NCBI GenBank assembly: GCA_012799995.1
Contig: JAAZKE010000008.1
Coordinates: 1-60,064, forward strand
Source: Chloroflexota bacterium
Lineage (GTDB): Bacteria; Chloroflexota; Anaerolineae; Anaerolineales; Anaerolineaceae
Direction: 5' to 3'
DNA length: 60,064 nucleotides
A program made the translations under genes and the position numbers. Numbering within the stretch: position 1 is the first letter of the stretch; the number at the start of each line of letters is the position of its first letter. This document shows positions 47,091 to 56,153 of this stretch, piece after piece. Under the pieces are notes generated by a model. It was not told the origin of the DNA and made no database searches. It saw only the letters and a list, made by a program, of their open reading frames with translations.

Positions 47091-47746
47091 TTGTTGTCCT
47101 GGTTTAGCTCACCAAAGGAAGCGACCATCCGCAGGATGTCAAAGCCCTCTGCGAGTTTGCGCTCACACAGCGCTCCGTTGCGAATCAGTGTTGCCCGGGT
47201 TAGCTTGGGATCAAAATAATATTTATCGCGGTAGGTGGTGTAGCATGCCAGCGCATTCAGTTTTTTAGTGAGCGCTTCCTCAGAGACGGGAATCAGGAAG
47301 GTTGGGAAGAAACCATAACTGCTGCGAATCACGTCAAACCCCAGCACCGTTCGCCCGCGGTATGCCCGCAGCGCTTCCTCGGTTGTGGTCTTATGATCCT
47401 GATGGAGGTCAGCCGGGCTGTGGACAAATACGATCTCCGGGTCAAATTCCTTCAGCAGCTGGATCATTGCTTCCAGAATTTCCTGACGAAACTGTGGAAA
47501 CCGCCGTGTCTCAAAGGTCAGCAGACGCACCTGATCAGGTTGCAATCCCAGCGTTGCCATTGCAGCAGCATGCTGATCCGGTAAGCTGTGAAGGCTCGAA
47601 TTGTGGTGATTGTCAGATATGGTTACTGCCAGCAACTCGGTTTTGCCTGCCAGCTCTGCGATCAGCGCGCCGCAGCCCAACTCAATGTCGTCCGGATGGG
47701 CGCCGAGGAACAGAATGCGTTTGCCATGAAAAAGCATCTCGCTCAT
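47087..47746 (-). CDS. PIG-L/LmbE family deacetylase
   Basis: About 219 residues from ATG 47746, just after the methyltransferase stop (an in-frame GTG at 47773 would overlap that gene). The metal-binding motif GAHPDDIELGCG and the third ligand in HSPADLHQDHKTT mark the PIG-L/LmbE family, zinc enzymes that remove N-acetyl groups from sugars such as GlcNAc-phosphatidylinositol or bacterial glycosides. In this cluster the substrate is presumably an N-acetylated sugar or glycolipid. Confidence 0.88.
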   Translation of the reverse strand: MSEMLFHGKRILFLGAHPDDIELGCGALIAELAGKTELLAVTISDNHHNSSLHSLPDQHAAAMATLGLQPDQVRLLTFETRRFPQFRQEILEAMIQLLKEFDPEIVFVHSPADLHQDHKTTTEEALRAYRGRTVLGFDVIRSSYGFFPTFLIPVSEEALTKKLNALACYTTYRDKYYFDPKLTRATLIRNGALCERKLAEGFDILRMVASFGELNQDNK

Positions 47747-47747
47747 T

Positions 47748-48548
47748 TTATTTGGTTCCGATGAAACCGCCAACCACCTTGGTCATGACCAGTTCACCGT
47801 GTTCGCGGATGTACTCGTCCGACACCTGATGAATTGACTGAATCGTATGCTCAAAAGATTCGTGGGAATCGAAGAGCGACGTCCATAATTTGCGATCTTC
47901 AGAAAGAGAAGCGCGCGTGTACGCCATAAAAGGCGCTGATTGTTTGAATGTCAGCGGATTTTCGAAGATTTTCACTTCGGTATGCGCGAAGGCGTTCTCA
48001 ATTGCACTCAGGATTTCGCTGCCATAGCGCGAGCTGCCGGGCATTGGCGGAATTTCCTTGCCGGTTGCCTTGCGGATAATATCGTAAAAGACTTTCTTGT
48101 TATCCGGCATCGGACCGGTGGTGAAGAGCCTGCTGCCCGGTTTGAGTACGCGGTGCATCTCGCGAATTGTGAATGGGATATTGCTGGAATAATAAATTGC
48201 GAAACAGCAGGAAACCAGGTCAAAGGTGTTGTCATCAAACGGAAAACGCTCGTCAAAATTCAGCGGCATGATCGTGAAAGGCTTGCCGAGCTTTTCATTT
48301 TCCAGCCGTGCCTGCCGCAGCAACTCCTCATTTACATCCCCACCAGTGATGGTGCAGTTTCCCCTCAGATCTTTGTAGAAGGATACGCATTGCTTACCGC
48401 CGCCGCAGGCGACGTCCAGAATGTTCATCCCCGGCTGAAGCGCCAGCACTTCCAGCATCCAGGCATCGATGTCACGTCCACCGTATTTGTTGTGGATGTC
48501 GATCCGTGTCAGCAAATCGTTGGTGGTTTCCTGATAATTTATTTTCAT
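47748..48548 (-). CDS. Class I SAM-dependent methyltransferase
   Basis: About 266 residues from ATG 48548 (AGGATA upstream; a further ATG at 48563 adds five residues). Motif I is MNILDVACGGGKQCVSF, motif II TFDLVSCCFAIYY and the post-motif block MHRVLKPGSRLFTTGPM, all typical of class I Rossmann methyltransferases. The position in a sugar cluster suggests O- or C-methylation of a glycan intermediate; nothing in the sequence specifies it. Confidence 0.85.
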   Translation of the reverse strand: MKINYQETTNDLLTRIDIHNKYGGRDIDAWMLEVLALQPGMNILDVACGGGKQCVSFYKDLRGNCTITGGDVNEELLRQARLENEKLGKPFTIMPLNFDERFPFDDNTFDLVSCCFAIYYSSNIPFTIREMHRVLKPGSRLFTTGPMPDNKKVFYDIIRKATGKEIPPMPGSSRYGSEILSAIENAFAHTEVKIFENPLTFKQSAPFMAYTRASLSEDRKLWTSLFDSHESFEHTIQSIHQVSDEYIREHGELVMTKVVGGFIGTK

Positions 48549-48596
48549 AGAGAATATCCTCAATTCAAAGCTTGAATTTTCTTGATTTTACCAAAT

Positions 48597-49508
48597 TCAG
48601 GATGAAAGCATCCTGTTCATCATATCGGTCATGAATTTTTGATGATCCATGGCGAAGTTGCCGCTCACGGTCGCTCCAGCGGGTACATTCCCGGCGACTA
48701 CCGCTCCCAGACTGACACGCGCGCCATCACCGATTTTAACTTCAGAGGAAATGGTGGCGTTCAACCCAATCCAGCAATCTGAGCCAATCCGTGCCGATCC
48801 GCCGATTGTGGCGGAGGCTGCTACCAACGTGCGGGGACCGATCTTAACACCGTGCGCGACGTGTACCAGGCTTTCAATTTTCACCTGATCGCCAATTTCA
48901 GTGTCGTCCCAGGGAAAGAGGGACCGCGAAACATTGCAGTTATACTGGATTTCCACATCGTTGCCGATCTTCAATCCGCCGCAATGCAGCACGCTCAAAT
49001 TGCCGGCCTTGCCCATGCGGATAAATTCCAGTCCGGTTCCGCCCAGCAAAGTGCCGCTGCGAATGATGCAGTTATCACCGATGTGCACGTTGTCTTTGAT
49101 GGTGACGTATGCCTCAATCACAACGTTGTCGCCAATCACATTATTCGTGCCGATGTTGGCAAAGGAACTGATCTTGCTGTTTACGCCGATTTCGTTTGGT
49201 TGGGCTGGCGGTGTATAGGTAAAATCGTAATTTCCCTCTGCCAGGTCGTTGTGCAGCAGGAAGAAATCCAGCCGCGGGTTTTCCGTCATCGCAACCCCTT
49301 TGCCGCTTGCCAATGCCTGTTCTGCCAGCACAGGACTGCACAGGATGCAACTGCACGACGGGTTGCCCGCAGCTGTTTTCAGGTATTTTTCGCTGGTAAC
49401 GAAAGTAAGGAACAACAATCCCGGGGCAGCGCCACTCAGCGCCAACACCGAAAAATCTCCATCCCGCAGCACTTGCCAGCCCGGGATGTGAATTTCTGAT
49501 AGTTTCAC
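48597..49508 (-). CDS. LpxD-like hexapeptide-repeat acyltransferase
   Basis: About 303 residues from GTG 49508, which overlaps the previous stop and has GGAGG 5 nt upstream; the longer frame to 49622 is not supported. Residues about 105-280 are left-handed hexapeptide repeats (IGTNNVIGDNVVIEAYVTI). The catalytic histidine block VHVAHGVKIG matches LpxD. The enzyme would add an acyl group, probably acetyl or longer, to an amino sugar made by the neighbouring dehydrogenase and aminotransferase. No other lipid A gene is nearby, so a lipid A role is unlikely. Confidence 0.85.
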   Translation of the reverse strand: MKLSEIHIPGWQVLRDGDFSVLALSGAAPGLLFLTFVTSEKYLKTAAGNPSCSCILCSPVLAEQALASGKGVAMTENPRLDFFLLHNDLAEGNYDFTYTPPAQPNEIGVNSKISSFANIGTNNVIGDNVVIEAYVTIKDNVHIGDNCIIRSGTLLGGTGLEFIRMGKAGNLSVLHCGGLKIGNDVEIQYNCNVSRSLFPWDDTEIGDQVKIESLVHVAHGVKIGPRTLVAASATIGGSARIGSDCWIGLNATISSEVKIGDGARVSLGAVVAGNVPAGATVSGNFAMDHQKFMTDMMNRMLSS

Positions 49509-50224
49509 AGATCCTCCACATGCGCAAAATCGATTCCATGAGCGCGGGCAGTGCACACCAGTTCCTTTAGAAAACTCCGCGCACCCCGTTCCACCGATTG
49601 GTTGCGATAGTTCAGCAAGCACTCGGGATTGTGTTGGAATGGTTTTGCGTCGTAGTACCGTTCCATCGATTCAGTATTCAGGAAAAGATGAATCGGATGA
49701 AAATTAAACACTTTCAACCCCTCGGGTGATGAGAACAGGTGATCAGCAGGGGCAGCCAATACTGGTTCAAAGCAGGCAGCATCATCCTCGTAAAAAAACG
49801 GGATGCGCTTCAAGCCGCTGAAATGACGAAAAGGTTTCAGTTGGATGCCTGAGCTGAACGGGATAAACAGGTTCAAATCGTGTGTGATCCCGCGTTGTTC
49901 AAATGCGCTCAGGATCGGAGTAGCATCTACCAATCCGTGGGAGCGTGCGCAGTGCGCTTCTGGTACGAGCGACAGCAGACGCTCAATCTCCTGCAGGTAA
50001 TCCCCTTTGGCATTGTTGTTCAGTTGCGGATAAAAATTGGGGTGGATTCCCAGCCGGACCAGCGGATTGACGCGCATTTTCGGAAGCAAAGCAGTCTCGT
50101 GAGTGATGAAAATTGTTACCGGCAGCGACAGCTCCTCAATCAGCGCCAGCGTATCCGCCAGCACTTCATCGCAGGCCCAGTCAGTGTCCAGCGTGACGAA
50201 GGCGGTTTCGCTCAAATCAATCAT
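49505..50224 (-). CDS. NodB-like polysaccharide deacetylase-type protein
   Basis: About 239 residues from ATG 50224, which overlaps the ATP-grasp stop. The N-terminal VTLDTDWACDEVLADTL and PVTIFITHETALL, then LGIHPNFYPQL and ARSHGLVD, follow the strand and metal-site order of NodB-type carbohydrate esterases (D-x-D..., H-x-x-x-H-like, R-x-x-x-G), in a WbmS-like divergent form. It probably deacetylates or otherwise processes a cell-surface sugar. The longer in-frame start at 50308 is inside the ATP-grasp gene and is not used. Confidence 0.7.
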   Translation of the reverse strand: MIDLSETAFVTLDTDWACDEVLADTLALIEELSLPVTIFITHETALLPKMRVNPLVRLGIHPNFYPQLNNNAKGDYLQEIERLLSLVPEAHCARSHGLVDATPILSAFEQRGITHDLNLFIPFSSGIQLKPFRHFSGLKRIPFFYEDDAACFEPVLAAPADHLFSSPEGLKVFNFHPIHLFLNTESMERYYDAKPFQHNPECLLNYRNQSVERGARSFLKELVCTARAHGIDFAHVEDL

Positions 50225-51272
50225 GGGATGGGTTCTCGACAAATGTTTCGGTGAGTCCGCGCAGGATGACCCCCTCTTTGTAAGCGAAATGCGGCTCAAT
50301 GGGTTCATTCAGCAGGTATTTGCGGATCAGGATATCCGGCTCGTTATAGCCGACCATGGCACGAAACGAACTGGTTCCGGAATAGCGCGGGTTGATTTCA
50401 AATACCACCACCTTGCCGTTTACGAAACGCAACTGGATGTTGATGGCGCTGCGGCAGCCCAACGCCAGCGCAATTTGCTCGCACTGCGAAGTTACGTCCG
50501 GGAAACGGCCGATCTCCCCCTGTGTGATCCCGTTGCTGAGCGCCAGCAGCTCCCCGGTGGCGCGGCTGCGTATTTTCAGACGGTTACTGAGCGCTGAAAG
50601 AATGTTTTTCTTCACCGCAATTGAGTTGATCAGATTGCCTTCCATGTCACACAATACACCAACGGTGTACTCAGATTCAGGGGTGCCAACGTATTCCTGC
50701 ACCAGGAATTCGCTGTAAATGCGCAGCATCCAGTTCCCGAATAGATTCAACTCCTCACGATCCTGCGCGATAAAAGAATTGGCTGAACCACCCCCGCCAA
50801 TCGAGGGTTTTATCACCAGTGGGAAATGGGTGATTGATTCCAGGTCATCCAGGCTGCGAATGGTGTATGAGACCGGCGTCTGAAATCCGTTTTGATGAAG
50901 GAAATTCATCGTTTTGGATTTATCGAGGCAGATTTCAATTACTTCACGCCGGTTCATCGGCAGGAAAAGGCCCTCAGCGCGCAGCTCATCCTGCACCTGG
51001 CTGATCACTTTCAGTTCCGGCTCCGAACCGGTGAACAGCGCGTCCACCTTTCGCTCGCGTAAAATGGTTCGCAGTTCATTGAGATAGTTCGGATCACTGG
51101 CAGGCGGCAGGATCACGCTTTCATCCGCAGCATACAGCCCTTTTGAAAGCGGGGTGATATCCGCGCCGATCAGGTGGTAAGGCAATTCAGCCATGCGCAG
51201 TGCCTTCAGCAGCTGTTCCCCATTACCGCCACCGCCGACACCGGTAACCATCACTCGAATTGGATTCTTCAT
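50217..51272 (-). CDS. ATP-grasp ligase (PylC/CarB-like)
   Basis: A 351-residue ATP-grasp protein. An N-terminal pre-ATP-grasp Rossmann-like domain begins MKNPIRVMVTGVGGGGNGEQ. The ATP-binding strands and loop are VIKPSIGGGGSANSFIAQD, with VFEINPRYSGTSSFRA near the C-terminus supplying the Mg-binding glutamate and asparagine. Such enzymes join a carboxylate to an amine; beside an aminotransferase, a likely job is coupling an amino acid to an amino sugar. Immediate adjacency to the phosphoesterase gene (stop and start touch) indicates co-translation. Confidence 0.82.
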   Translation of the reverse strand: MKNPIRVMVTGVGGGGNGEQLLKALRMAELPYHLIGADITPLSKGLYAADESVILPPASDPNYLNELRTILRERKVDALFTGSEPELKVISQVQDELRAEGLFLPMNRREVIEICLDKSKTMNFLHQNGFQTPVSYTIRSLDDLESITHFPLVIKPSIGGGGSANSFIAQDREELNLFGNWMLRIYSEFLVQEYVGTPESEYTVGVLCDMEGNLINSIAVKKNILSALSNRLKIRSRATGELLALSNGITQGEIGRFPDVTSQCEQIALALGCRSAINIQLRFVNGKVVVFEINPRYSGTSSFRAMVGYNEPDILIRKYLLNEPIEPHFAYKEGVILRGLTETFVENPSHD

Positions 51273-51941
51273 TTAACGCCTCCTCAGACATTGTATAACG
51301 GATGGATGAATTCCTCCTTCTATTGCGAACAAGGGCGCCGGATCAACTTCAATCCGCTCGATCGAAACCGATTTGGTCAGCGTATCAAAAAGTGCGAATG
51401 ACGGGCTGTTGCCGATATCGCGCGGCAGCCCGATTGATCCGACGTTGACGATTTGGGTATCTGCATTGTGCACTTTCCAAGGACGGTGCGTTTGCCCGAA
51501 AAACAGCACGTCGATCTCCGGGTCGTTGAAGGATGCCATGTCCCCCCGCTCATAGCCATACCCTTTGAGCGGATCATCAATGGTGCCGTGAACAAAATGC
51601 AGGTTAATTCCATCGACTTCCTGGTGGAGGGTAATCGGCCAGGTGCGGATGAATCGGAAATCTTCCTCATCCAGTTCCCCCATCTGACGTCGCAGATAAT
51701 AGACCCGATCCTTCTCTTCATCAACCGGCAACATACCCAACAGTATTGCCTCATGGTTGCCTTTCAAACAGAATGCGTCAATTTCCCGCAGCCGTGCCAA
51801 CACCTGTTTGCCAAACGGCAGGTAACCGACTGAGTCTCCGAGGAAAAAATATCTGTCAATCGCTTTGTCTTTGCAGGCTTCGAGAAAGGCATCCAAAAAA
51901 GTAATGTTGCCATGTACGTCAGAAAAAACGCAGATTCTCAT
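51273..51941 (-). CDS. Calcineurin-like metallophosphoesterase
   Basis: A 222-residue protein of the YfcE/MJ0936-like type. The metal ligands lie in FSDVHGN, GDSVGYLP, KGNHEAI, FVHGT and FGQTHRPW, the five standard blocks. It may act on a phosphorylated sugar intermediate or a cyclic or dinucleotide; genes like it often sit in glycan clusters. It starts 4 nt inside the epimerase end. Confidence 0.88.
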   Translation of the reverse strand: MRICVFSDVHGNITFLDAFLEACKDKAIDRYFFLGDSVGYLPFGKQVLARLREIDAFCLKGNHEAILLGMLPVDEEKDRVYYLRRQMGELDEEDFRFIRTWPITLHQEVDGINLHFVHGTIDDPLKGYGYERGDMASFNDPEIDVLFFGQTHRPWKVHNADTQIVNVGSIGLPRDIGNSPSFALFDTLTKSVSIERIEVDPAPLFAIEGGIHPSVIQCLRRR

Positions 51942-52906
51942 GATTTATTTGATTTTTGATACCAGTCCAGCGTTTCCCGCAAACCATCCTGGAAACTCAC
52001 CTGCGGTTTGAATCCAATCAGGGTCTCTGCCAGTCCGGTTGCTGCACAAAGCCGTTGCACGTCAGCTGGACGAGGTGGACGGTATTCGATCTCTCCATCA
52101 TAATGATAATAAGCGCAGATCTCTTCAACCAGCGCTTTCATCGATATTTCAATTCCGGAACCGAGATTAATGATCTGCCCACGGGTTTTTTCATTTTCAT
52201 AAGCCATCAAAAAGGCGCGCGCGGTGTCGCGGACAAAGATAAAATCGCGGGTTTGTTCGCCGCTTCCTTCCAGCACCGGGCGTTCGCCATGCATGATGCG
52301 GCGCGCGGTCAGCGGGATAATGGCAGCCAGCGCCTGATCATTCTGGCGCGGTCCGTAGTTGTTGAAAGGACGGATAATTGCGCAGTCCAACCCCAGAACG
52401 TTGTAGAAGGATTGAATCAACAGATCTGCTGAGGCTTTCCCAGCGGCGTAAGGCGTAGTCGGATGCAGCGGGTGATTTTCATCCATCGGTGAAAACTGTG
52501 CGCTGCCATACGCTTCCGAAGAGGACGAATGAATCAGCGTCGTGAAAGCGCCTTCCTGCATCAGGTGTAACAGCGTTTCTGCGATGTCTACGTTGACACT
52601 GTAGGCGCCGAAAGGATTGAAAAAAGAATAATTCAGTGCGATGGTGGCGAGGTTGAAGACCACGTCGATTTGTTCTTTGCGGACAATAGCGCGCATCGTT
52701 CCCAGATCGCGTGCATCATCGCGATAAATGACCAGGTTCTGGTAGTTTTTTCTGGCGTCTGCCAGATTCTCCATTTTCCCGAGGAAAAAATTATCAATGA
52801 TTGCGACTTTCCCGGCACCCGCTGCGAGCAGCGTGTCCGTCAGGTGGCTGCCGATAAAACCGGCGCCACCGGTGATCAAAATGTTTTTTCCAGCAATCGA
52901 TGGCAT
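51938..52906 (-). CDS. NAD-dependent nucleotide-sugar epimerase/dehydratase
   Basis: A 322-residue extended short-chain dehydrogenase. The NAD loop is ILITGGAGFIGSHLTDTLL, the active-site Ser/Tyr/Lys are in HSSSSEAYG and TPYAAGKASADLL, and RPFNNYGPRQ is the usual nucleotide-sugar block. It would be a UDP- or GDP-sugar 4-epimerase or dehydratase in the surface-glycan pathway. Confidence 0.9.
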   Translation of the reverse strand: MPSIAGKNILITGGAGFIGSHLTDTLLAAGAGKVAIIDNFFLGKMENLADARKNYQNLVIYRDDARDLGTMRAIVRKEQIDVVFNLATIALNYSFFNPFGAYSVNVDIAETLLHLMQEGAFTTLIHSSSSEAYGSAQFSPMDENHPLHPTTPYAAGKASADLLIQSFYNVLGLDCAIIRPFNNYGPRQNDQALAAIIPLTARRIMHGERPVLEGSGEQTRDFIFVRDTARAFLMAYENEKTRGQIINLGSGIEISMKALVEEICAYYHYDGEIEYRPPRPADVQRLCAATGLAETLIGFKPQVSFQDGLRETLDWYQKSNKS

Positions 52907-52907
52907 A

Positions 52908-54149
52908 CTAATTGATTCCTTTTTCTCTGCTAAAATTGCGCAGATGTTCTAAAACATAGAACTGGTCAGATTCACTCAATCCTACATAAAGCGGCAGTGC
53001 CAGGCTGAGCCGGTCACAAGCATAACTGCCAGGCAAATCATACGGTTGCAGCTTGCGTAATTTCCGATAATAGCCCAGAATATGGGTCGTGTGCGTCCCC
53101 TGACGGGTGGCGATGCCGGCGTCATCCAGATATTCCATCAACTCATTACGGAAATCGTGTGCTTCCTCGATGGTTGAAAACCCAAGTCGCTCCGGATTGA
53201 CCATGGAGGCATAGGTCTGATAGATATGCGTATAGCCATCAGGCTCCAGTGGGATTGTCAAATACGGCGCATACTTTGGAATTTCGCGGTCGTAAATGGC
53301 AGCAATTCGTCTGCGTTCATCTCGGATGAAATCCAACTTCTTCATCTGGGCAACTCCGACCGCAGCCTGGATGTCGGTCATGCGATAGTTGAACCCCAGT
53401 TCATCATAATCCGGAAGCAGGTATCCGCGGTTCTGGTGGCGTTGGACTTCGGAGAGCGAAGCTGCGTGTGATCGCAGTTTTCGCAGCTGATTTGCCAGCT
53501 GCTCATCATTGGTCAACACCATCCCACCTTCCCCGGTGGTGATCGACTTGCGTGGGTGGAAACTCAATGCGGAGGGGTTGCCAAAGCTTCCTTCATGGGT
53601 ATCACCGATCATCGCGCCCAATGCGCAGGCGGAATCTTCCAGCACCAACAGCTTGTACTGGCGTGCGATGCGGTTGACAGCTTCCATATCAGCACATAAC
53701 CCAAACAGATGCACCGGGATGATGCCGCGCAGACGGTTGCCGCTGTCACGGTTGATCCAGTTGTCACCCTGTTGTTGATACTGCTGCGGAATGAAGTCTT
53801 CCAGCCAGTCGGTATCAATCGTATAGGTATCGGTGCGAACTTCAACCAGAATAGCGGTTGCGCCGGTGTATTCGACCGAGTTGGGGGTGGCGACAAAGGT
53901 GTAAGATGGCACCAGCACGTCATCGCCGGTTCCGAATCCCATGCCAACCAGTGCCAGATGCAGCGCGGTCGTGCAGCTGGTGGTGGCAATGCCGAAGCGG
54001 CTGCCTTCATAGGCTGCAACGGCTTTTTCAAATTCCGCTACGCGTGGCCCCTGTGCAACCCAGCCGGAAGCCAATACCTCTGCAACTGCCTGGGCTTCGC
54101 TGTCGTCAAAATACGGTTTCATGATTGGAATGGAGCGTTTTTCTGTCAT
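52908..54149 (-). CDS. DegT/DnrJ/EryC1/StrS sugar aminotransferase
   Basis: A 413-residue PLP enzyme of the ArnB/PseC/WlbE type. The PLP lysine lies in SFHPRKSITTGEGGM, with the preceding VLEDSACALGAM and EFEKAVAAYEGSRFGIATTS. It converts a ketosugar to an aminosugar using glutamate. With the Gfo/Idh dehydrogenase directly upstream, a route through 3-keto to 3-amino sugar, as in WlbA-WlbC pathways, is plausible. It overlaps the dehydrogenase gene by 4 nt. Confidence 0.92.
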   Translation of the reverse strand: MTEKRSIPIMKPYFDDSEAQAVAEVLASGWVAQGPRVAEFEKAVAAYEGSRFGIATTSCTTALHLALVGMGFGTGDDVLVPSYTFVATPNSVEYTGATAILVEVRTDTYTIDTDWLEDFIPQQYQQQGDNWINRDSGNRLRGIIPVHLFGLCADMEAVNRIARQYKLLVLEDSACALGAMIGDTHEGSFGNPSALSFHPRKSITTGEGGMVLTNDEQLANQLRKLRSHAASLSEVQRHQNRGYLLPDYDELGFNYRMTDIQAAVGVAQMKKLDFIRDERRRIAAIYDREIPKYAPYLTIPLEPDGYTHIYQTYASMVNPERLGFSTIEEAHDFRNELMEYLDDAGIATRQGTHTTHILGYYRKLRKLQPYDLPGSYACDRLSLALPLYVGLSESDQFYVLEHLRNFSREKGIN

Positions 54150-55153
54150 ATGTGTTCCGTTTCATCGCCTGGATTTGCGTTGAGCCGGGCACGGGCAGCA
54201 TCCAGAATGCGCGCGATTTTGACCCCATGGCGCCCATTGGCAATCGACTGTCTTCCGCTGGTGGCGCAGTCAGCGAAGTGCTCAATGCTGTTGCGTAACG
54301 CGTCTTCGGCGGGGATGTAAGGGATCAGGATATCGCCTGAGCGGGCGCGAAATTCGTATGCTCCATACTCTTCCCCCGCTTCGACGATGCCATGATCATA
54401 AATTGTCAACTTTTCAACTGTTTTCATATCATCGAAAATGACCATTTTCTTTTCAAACCCAATAATGGTACGCCGTTCTTTGATTGGGGAAATCCAACTT
54501 GATTTGATATGTGCCAGAAATCCGGGGTAATTGAGCGTCAGGTAAGTAAGCGTTTCCTGATTGCCATAGTGCTTGGCGCCGATCGCCTCAACGTGAAACG
54601 GCTCAACCCCGCCGGAAATGAAATCGATCACCGCCAAGTCGTGAACAGCCAGATCAAGCATGGCGTTGACATCCTTGCGGATCGGTCCGAGATTCATGCG
54701 CGAAAAATCAAAATAGACCAGTTTCCCCAGTTCATCGTCATCATACATGTGCTTGATGCGCCGGATGATCGGATGAAACAGCATGATATGGTCAACGTGC
54801 AGCACCACACCCTTTTCTTCGGCGAGATCGGTCAGTTGCTGTGCTTTTTCACCGCTCTCAGCCATCGGTTTTTCGAGGAACAGATGTTTTCCTGCGCTCA
54901 TGATCTGTTTCGCAACTTCGAATGCAGGTCCGGTTTGAATCGCCAACGCGAAGCCATCTACCGTTGGATCATTTAAATAGGAATGATAATCAGCGCTGAT
55001 CTCCACTTGAGACTGGAAGGCAGTCCTGGCAGCCTGTCGGCGGTCTTCGCTTGTATCTACCAAAGCTTTAAGGTTGGTTTTGGAGGAAAGCGCGATATTG
55101 CGGGCGACATTCGCGCCCCAATAACCGTAACCAATTTGCACAATGTTCATCAT
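54146..55153 (-). CDS. Gfo/Idh/MocA family sugar dehydrogenase
   Basis: A 335-residue oxidoreductase. The NAD(P)-binding motif is IVQIGYGYWGANVARNIA, and the signature FLEKPMAESGEKA contains the conserved EKP; a histidine-bearing segment LDLAVHDLAVIDF lies at the substrate side. It would oxidise a nucleotide sugar, preparing the keto group for the next enzyme. The ATG overlaps the GT2 stop by 4 nt. Confidence 0.9.
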   Translation of the reverse strand: MMNIVQIGYGYWGANVARNIALSSKTNLKALVDTSEDRRQAARTAFQSQVEISADYHSYLNDPTVDGFALAIQTGPAFEVAKQIMSAGKHLFLEKPMAESGEKAQQLTDLAEEKGVVLHVDHIMLFHPIIRRIKHMYDDDELGKLVYFDFSRMNLGPIRKDVNAMLDLAVHDLAVIDFISGGVEPFHVEAIGAKHYGNQETLTYLTLNYPGFLAHIKSSWISPIKERRTIIGFEKKMVIFDDMKTVEKLTIYDHGIVEAGEEYGAYEFRARSGDILIPYIPAEDALRNSIEHFADCATSGRQSIANGRHGVKIARILDAARARLNANPGDETEHI

Positions 55154-56097
55154 CGCTGCTCCGATTTTGTCTTTTCAATCACCGAGTCAATGATAAACAC
55201 TGCGCGGCCGCGGGATGCGTCCAGCGTGCGCCACAGGTACTCGGCAATCACCCCCAGCGCGATGTTGGTCAGGCCGAAGCCGACCATCAACAGGCTGATC
55301 AGCGAAGGCCAACCAAGTGTCACCTCGCGGATGTTAAACACCTTGATGATGATCAGATAGAGCGCCATCAGCCCGCCAACCAGTGCGAACAGAAAGCCAA
55401 CCGTGCTCACCAGCCGAATTGGGAAGAATGAAAACGCCACGATTGAATCGATCAACAACTTGATTTTGGCGCCGAATGACCATTTGGATTTTCCGCGTTT
55501 TCGCTCGCGGTATTCCACATCCAGCACTTTGCTGCGGAAGCCGAAATTCAATACCTGTAAAACTACCGAGGAATTAGATTCGATATGAGCGTTGAGCTCA
55601 TTTTTGACTTTTTCATTGAAGAAAACCGTATTTACGCCCAGCGGTGGATATCCGCGAATGGCGTACCTGCGGATCAGTTTTGAATATAGATGGGAAAACA
55701 ATTCTTCTGAGCGTGACACACGCACGGTTTTTTTCTGGATGCACACCAGGTCGTAGCCAGCTTGAATCTGCTCATATCCCAGCCCAATTATCTCCAGCGG
55801 TTCCTGCAGGTCAGCTCCCAGCCAAACGCAGTTGGGCGCGGACGCATGCCTGAATCCAGCGCGGACGGCAGGATGAGAGCCAAAGTTGCGTGAGAGTTTT
55901 ACGATTTTGGCGCTGAAATTGTGAAAGGTGGACCGCTCCAGCAGCGCGACTGATCCATCTGTTGAGCCGTCATCAACGAAAACAACCTCTACCGGAACGG
56001 AGAGGGTCTGCAAATATGTTTCCAGCGATTGAATTAATTCTGGCAGGTTTTCTTCTTCATTGAGCAGTGGGATGACAACGGAAATCTCAGGATCCAT
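55150..56097 (-). CDS. GT2 polyprenyl-phosphate glycosyltransferase (DPM1/ArnC-like)
   Basis: A 315-residue GT2 enzyme. The N-terminal block ISVVIPLLNEEENLPELI and VVFVDDGSTDGSVALL are the nucleotide-sugar-binding start; the D-x-D-like site is LGADLQEP. Two C-terminal membrane helices lie around residues 228-255 and 262-290. Such proteins make undecaprenyl-phosphate-linked sugars for GT-C enzymes; the GT39-like gene at the other end of the cluster is a plausible consumer. It is the first gene in transcription order of the cluster. Confidence 0.9.
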   Translation of the reverse strand: MDPEISVVIPLLNEEENLPELIQSLETYLQTLSVPVEVVFVDDGSTDGSVALLERSTFHNFSAKIVKLSRNFGSHPAVRAGFRHASAPNCVWLGADLQEPLEIIGLGYEQIQAGYDLVCIQKKTVRVSRSEELFSHLYSKLIRRYAIRGYPPLGVNTVFFNEKVKNELNAHIESNSSVVLQVLNFGFRSKVLDVEYRERKRGKSKWSFGAKIKLLIDSIVAFSFFPIRLVSTVGFLFALVGGLMALYLIIIKVFNIREVTLGWPSLISLLMVGFGLTNIALGVIAEYLWRTLDASRGRAVFIIDSVIEKTKSEQR

Positions 56098-56153
56098 AAA
56101 TGTCCTTGTACAAGCGATCTGCCCTCAATTCTATCACAGCGGATCGCCTGCGC

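Noticed and set aside
48597..49508. Lipid A biosynthesis by LpxD
   Set aside because: No lpxA, lpxB or lpxC neighbours; the gene lies among sugar dehydrogenase and aminotransferase genes, as acyltransferases of surface amino sugars do.
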